The position numbers were made by a program, and so were the translations under genes. A stretch of 64,000 bases of DNA, taken from Synechocystis sp. PCC 7338 (lineage in GTDB: Bacteria > Cyanobacteriota > Cyanobacteriia > Cyanobacteriales > Microcystaceae). The stretch covers positions 1,225,488 to 1,289,487 of the forward strand of contig NZ_CP054306.1 in NCBI RefSeq assembly GCF_018282115.1, written 5' to 3'. Shown here piece after piece: positions 61,913 to 64,000 of this stretch. The notes beneath the pieces were generated by a model. It saw nothing but the letters and a program-made list of their open reading frames with translations. It made no database searches and was not told the DNA's origin. The first letter of the stretch is position 1. The number at the start of each line of letters is the position of its first letter.

Positions 61913-63766
61913 TTAGAAATAGAGACTAAAAAAAATATTTTTCCCCATCATTTCTTGATTAAACTGAGCCGGAGTGCCAGAAAAAACAATCCTTCCAGCT
62001 TCTAGCAAAATGATGGTATCAGCCTGCTCTATGACCGATGGACGATGGGAAACCACCAAACAAGTGGGGGTATAAACCGCAGAATGACGTTGGTGAATAT
62101 TACTAAATAGACGTTGCCATAGTTTTTGTTCAGTTTCTAGATCCAGGGCGCTAGAAAGATCATCAAATACCATTAATTCCGGTTGACGAACGAGCATCCT
62201 GGCCGCGGCGACCCGTTGTTTCTGGCCACCGGAAAGGCGAACCCCCCTAGTGCCCAATTGGGTATCAAGGCCCCTGGGCATCAGAGCCAAATCTTGCTCA
62301 AAAACAGCGGTGGCGATCGCCTGGTTTAATTGCTCTGATGAAACATCATCGGCCAGTCCCAACAACAAATTTTCCCGCAGAGAAGTGCTGAATAATTGGG
62401 GAATTTGGGGAGTGTAGGCGGCCCGGGGCGGAATTAAAAAAGTCGCTGGCTCTGCAATTTCCGAACCATTCCAAAGAATTCTGCCTGATTGTTTGGGCAG
62501 TAAACCTAGTAGGGTACGAATTAACGTAGTCTTACCCGTGCCTACCCGTCCGGTAATTACCGTCAAACTGCCCCGTTGTAAGCTAAAGCTGATATCAGCA
62601 ATGCCATTGTCACTGCTTGGATAATGGTAAACCAATCCTTCTACCCTTAGTTCTTGTAAAGGATCAGTTTTGACTGCGACTGAGAGGGGAGGTAAGGCCG
62701 GTTGGGAGCCCAAAATGGGTTTGAGATAGAGAGGATGGGCATAGGTGAGGGGAAAGGAGGCGGGATTAACTGTGCTAGGAGAAGGGCATTCACCACCGTT
62801 GATTAAAACTGCCATGCGCTCAAAGGAGACTTCACTTTGTTTCACAGAAGCAAGAAAACTCCCAAAAAATGCCAAAAAATCACTAACAAAAGCGAGATAA
62901 TAGACAAATAGGGCAAAATCTCCCACAGTGAAGTTACCCTGGGGACCAAGACTTTGGGCCCCTAAAAGTAAAATTAGTCCGGTACCAATGCTGACAGTAT
63001 TTTCAAAGCCGGAATTGAGGATGGCATTAAAAACCTGGTCCCGCACCATTAAACGACGACGGCGATCGCCTCTTTTTCTTAATTCCTCCAACATTTCAGT
63101 TTCGGCCCTGGCCACCTTAATGGACTGCACAGCGGTAAACATTTCCCCTATGAATCCGGTCACCTGTTGGGTTCCATGGCGACTGGCCCGACGATACCGT
63201 TTCAGGCGATGCTCAGCTTGGTGGGCCAGGGCGGTGATTAGGCATAGGGGTACAAAAACCAATAAGGTCATTTCCCTGTTAACGCTCAACAGTAGGGCCA
63301 CGGAAACCACCGCAAACACCCCAGCGGCAAGGATTTCATTCGTGCCCACCACTGTGTCTTCAATTTGTAGAGCATCATCGCGAAAATAGCTCAGCATTTC
63401 CCCAGGGGAAACTTTCTGGCCGTCCACTGCTCCGCTGGCTAGTTCTGCCCCAGGGCGATGCAATAATCCCTGGAACAGGTTGTGGCGCACCAATCCACTC
63501 ATCAAAAAGCGGTGTTGGGTTTTTGTGATCCGCCCAGTAAAAATTGCCGCCATTCTGCCTAGTCCCACCGCTAAAAATAGGCCAATCCAGACCCAGGGAG
63601 ATTCCTTAATTTGGGTTTGGCTGGTTAAGGTGTCGAAAAACTGACGAATTAGCAGTCCCGGTACTATGGGTATTCCCAGAATAAATAGCCACAATATAGT
63701 ATCCAACCAATAAAGTTTCTGGGCATAGCGGATCATCTGCCAAAGCAGTTGATAGATAGGTGGCAT
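61913..63766 (-). CDS. ABC exporter, fused membrane and ATPase domains
   Basis: The protein has 617 residues. Five to six membrane helices (to ~320) are followed by an ATPase domain (~370-610) with Walker A GRVGTGKTT, Q loop, signature LSGGQKQRVAAARML, Walker B LMVFDDLSSALD and the switch His in VVSHRP. The residue after the Walker B Asp is Asp rather than the usual catalytic Glu. It is a half-transporter of the exporter type; the substrate is unknown. The 230-base gap before its stop codon, toward the HEPN gene, holds no supported gene. Confidence 0.9.
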   Translation of the reverse strand: MPPIYQLLWQMIRYAQKLYWLDTILWLFILGIPIVPGLLIRQFFDTLTSQTQIKESPWVWIGLFLAVGLGRMAAIFTGRITKTQHRFLMSGLVRHNLFQGLLHRPGAELASGAVDGQKVSPGEMLSYFRDDALQIEDTVVGTNEILAAGVFAVVSVALLLSVNREMTLLVFVPLCLITALAHQAEHRLKRYRRASRHGTQQVTGFIGEMFTAVQSIKVARAETEMLEELRKRGDRRRRLMVRDQVFNAILNSGFENTVSIGTGLILLLGAQSLGPQGNFTVGDFALFVYYLAFVSDFLAFFGSFLASVKQSEVSFERMAVLINGGECPSPSTVNPASFPLTYAHPLYLKPILGSQPALPPLSVAVKTDPLQELRVEGLVYHYPSSDNGIADISFSLQRGSLTVITGRVGTGKTTLIRTLLGLLPKQSGRILWNGSEIAEPATFLIPPRAAYTPQIPQLFSTSLRENLLLGLADDVSSEQLNQAIATAVFEQDLALMPRGLDTQLGTRGVRLSGGQKQRVAAARMLVRQPELMVFDDLSSALDLETEQKLWQRLFSNIHQRHSAVYTPTCLVVSHRPSVIEQADTIILLEAGRIVFSGTPAQFNQEMMGKNIFFSLYF

Positions 63767-63827
63767 AGAAGCAAAAAAATTAAGACATAGGGGTTAAAAA
63801 GTGTGGGTAAAAGACTTGGGAATACAG

Positions 63828-63998
63828 CTAGGGTGCAGGGGGAATGCGGGCAACCCGGCAAGAACGCAATCCTTCGGGGAGTTTGTAGGCTGGAACCATG
63901 CCGTCTTCGCTGTCGAGGTAAAGTTCAGCGGCGCTGATTAAATCTTTACCGCTATTGATTGGATCTAAATCCCCGAAAAGGTAGGTGGGTTTATGGGT
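63828..63998 (-). CDS. C-terminal end of a gene running off the window
   Basis: An open frame enters from beyond the window and ends at TAG 63828-63830. It encodes about 56 residues, including YLFGDLDPINSGKDLI, AAELYLDSEDGMVPAY and a final CRVARIPPAP. I do not recognise the family. It lies ~60 bases before the ABC exporter start on the same strand, so the two may be cotranscribed. Confidence 0.6.
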   Translation of the reverse strand, partial: THKPTYLFGDLDPINSGKDLISAAELYLDSEDGMVPAYKLPEGLRSCRVARIPPAP

Positions 63999-64000
63999 GC

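Noticed and set aside
1-64000. CRISPR array or prophage
   Set aside because: No regularly spaced direct repeats and no phage structural, integrase or packaging genes were seen.

Overview
The window is cyanobacterial chromosome and looks like the genus Synechocystis, in the PCC 6803/6714 cluster. The evidence is the very frequent HIP1 octamer (GCGATCGC), photosynthesis genes (psb28, cpcG2 and the CcaS/CcaR green/red light sensor) and gene blocks recognisable from memory of PCC 6803 (thioredoxin-dapB-adk; aroE-hisZ-glutaredoxin-fructosamine kinase-sigF-iscA-hpnB; cpcG2-ccaS/ccaR). Some joins, such as ccaR beside a DinG-like gene and psb28, do not match my memory of the PCC 6803 map, so a close relative or a rearranged strain is possible. 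This cannot be settled without a search.

Layout. 1-1.9 kb: AT-rich, HIP1-free segment with an HNH nuclease and a DUF2442 protein. 1.9-15.9 kb: housekeeping block with thioredoxin, dapB, adk, a fused betaine-type permease/binding protein without its ATPase, the prepilin peptidase PilD, a UPF0182 membrane protein with two coiled-coil neighbours, a GDSL esterase, tsaB, a WecG/TagA glycosyltransferase and a purple-acid-phosphatase-like enzyme. 16-18.7 kb: a worn segment with a methyltransferase, a DinB gene broken by a nonsense codon, a small membrane protein and an internally deleted IS5-type element. 18.6-30 kb: lhgO, tRNA-Val, aroE, hisZ, glutaredoxin, sigF, an A-type Fe-S carrier, hpnB, a periplasmic WD40 protein and a large coiled-coil outer membrane protein. 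30-42 kb: larB, an M23 peptidase, three tandem AIM24 paralogues, pgeF, a RemA-like gene, a cyclic-nucleotide-gated MscS channel, scpB, a DUF3352 protein and two DUF2231 membrane proteins. 42-51 kb: ndbC, a fasciclin protein, DevB/DevC exporter parts, pgl and a CPBP protease. 51-59.8 kb: DUF1815, then the chromatic-acclimation locus (ccaS, a pseudo-receiver gene, cpcG2 and divergent ccaR with its G-box), a degenerate DinG-like protein, psb28 and a DUF4336 protein. 59.9-61.7 kb: AT-rich, HIP1-free island with a DUF262 protein and a HEPN protein. 61.9 kb to the end: an ABC exporter and a partial gene.

Gene cooperation. The clearest circuit is CcaS (sensor) to CcaR (regulator) to the G-box to cpcG2, which makes the phycobilisome linker for photosystem I; the pseudo-receiver gene sits inside the cpcG2-ccaS transcription unit. 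The best candidate for a poorly described system is the DUF262-HEPN pair, which combines a DGQQR-type ParB-fold protein with an Rx4H HEPN ribonuclease-type protein in a foreign-looking segment. Other notable points are a possible attenuator ahead of the CPBP protease, two ABC systems without an ATPase, an RsbW-like remnant antisense to the sigF upstream region, and a beta-barrel protein carrying a very large coiled-coil insert.
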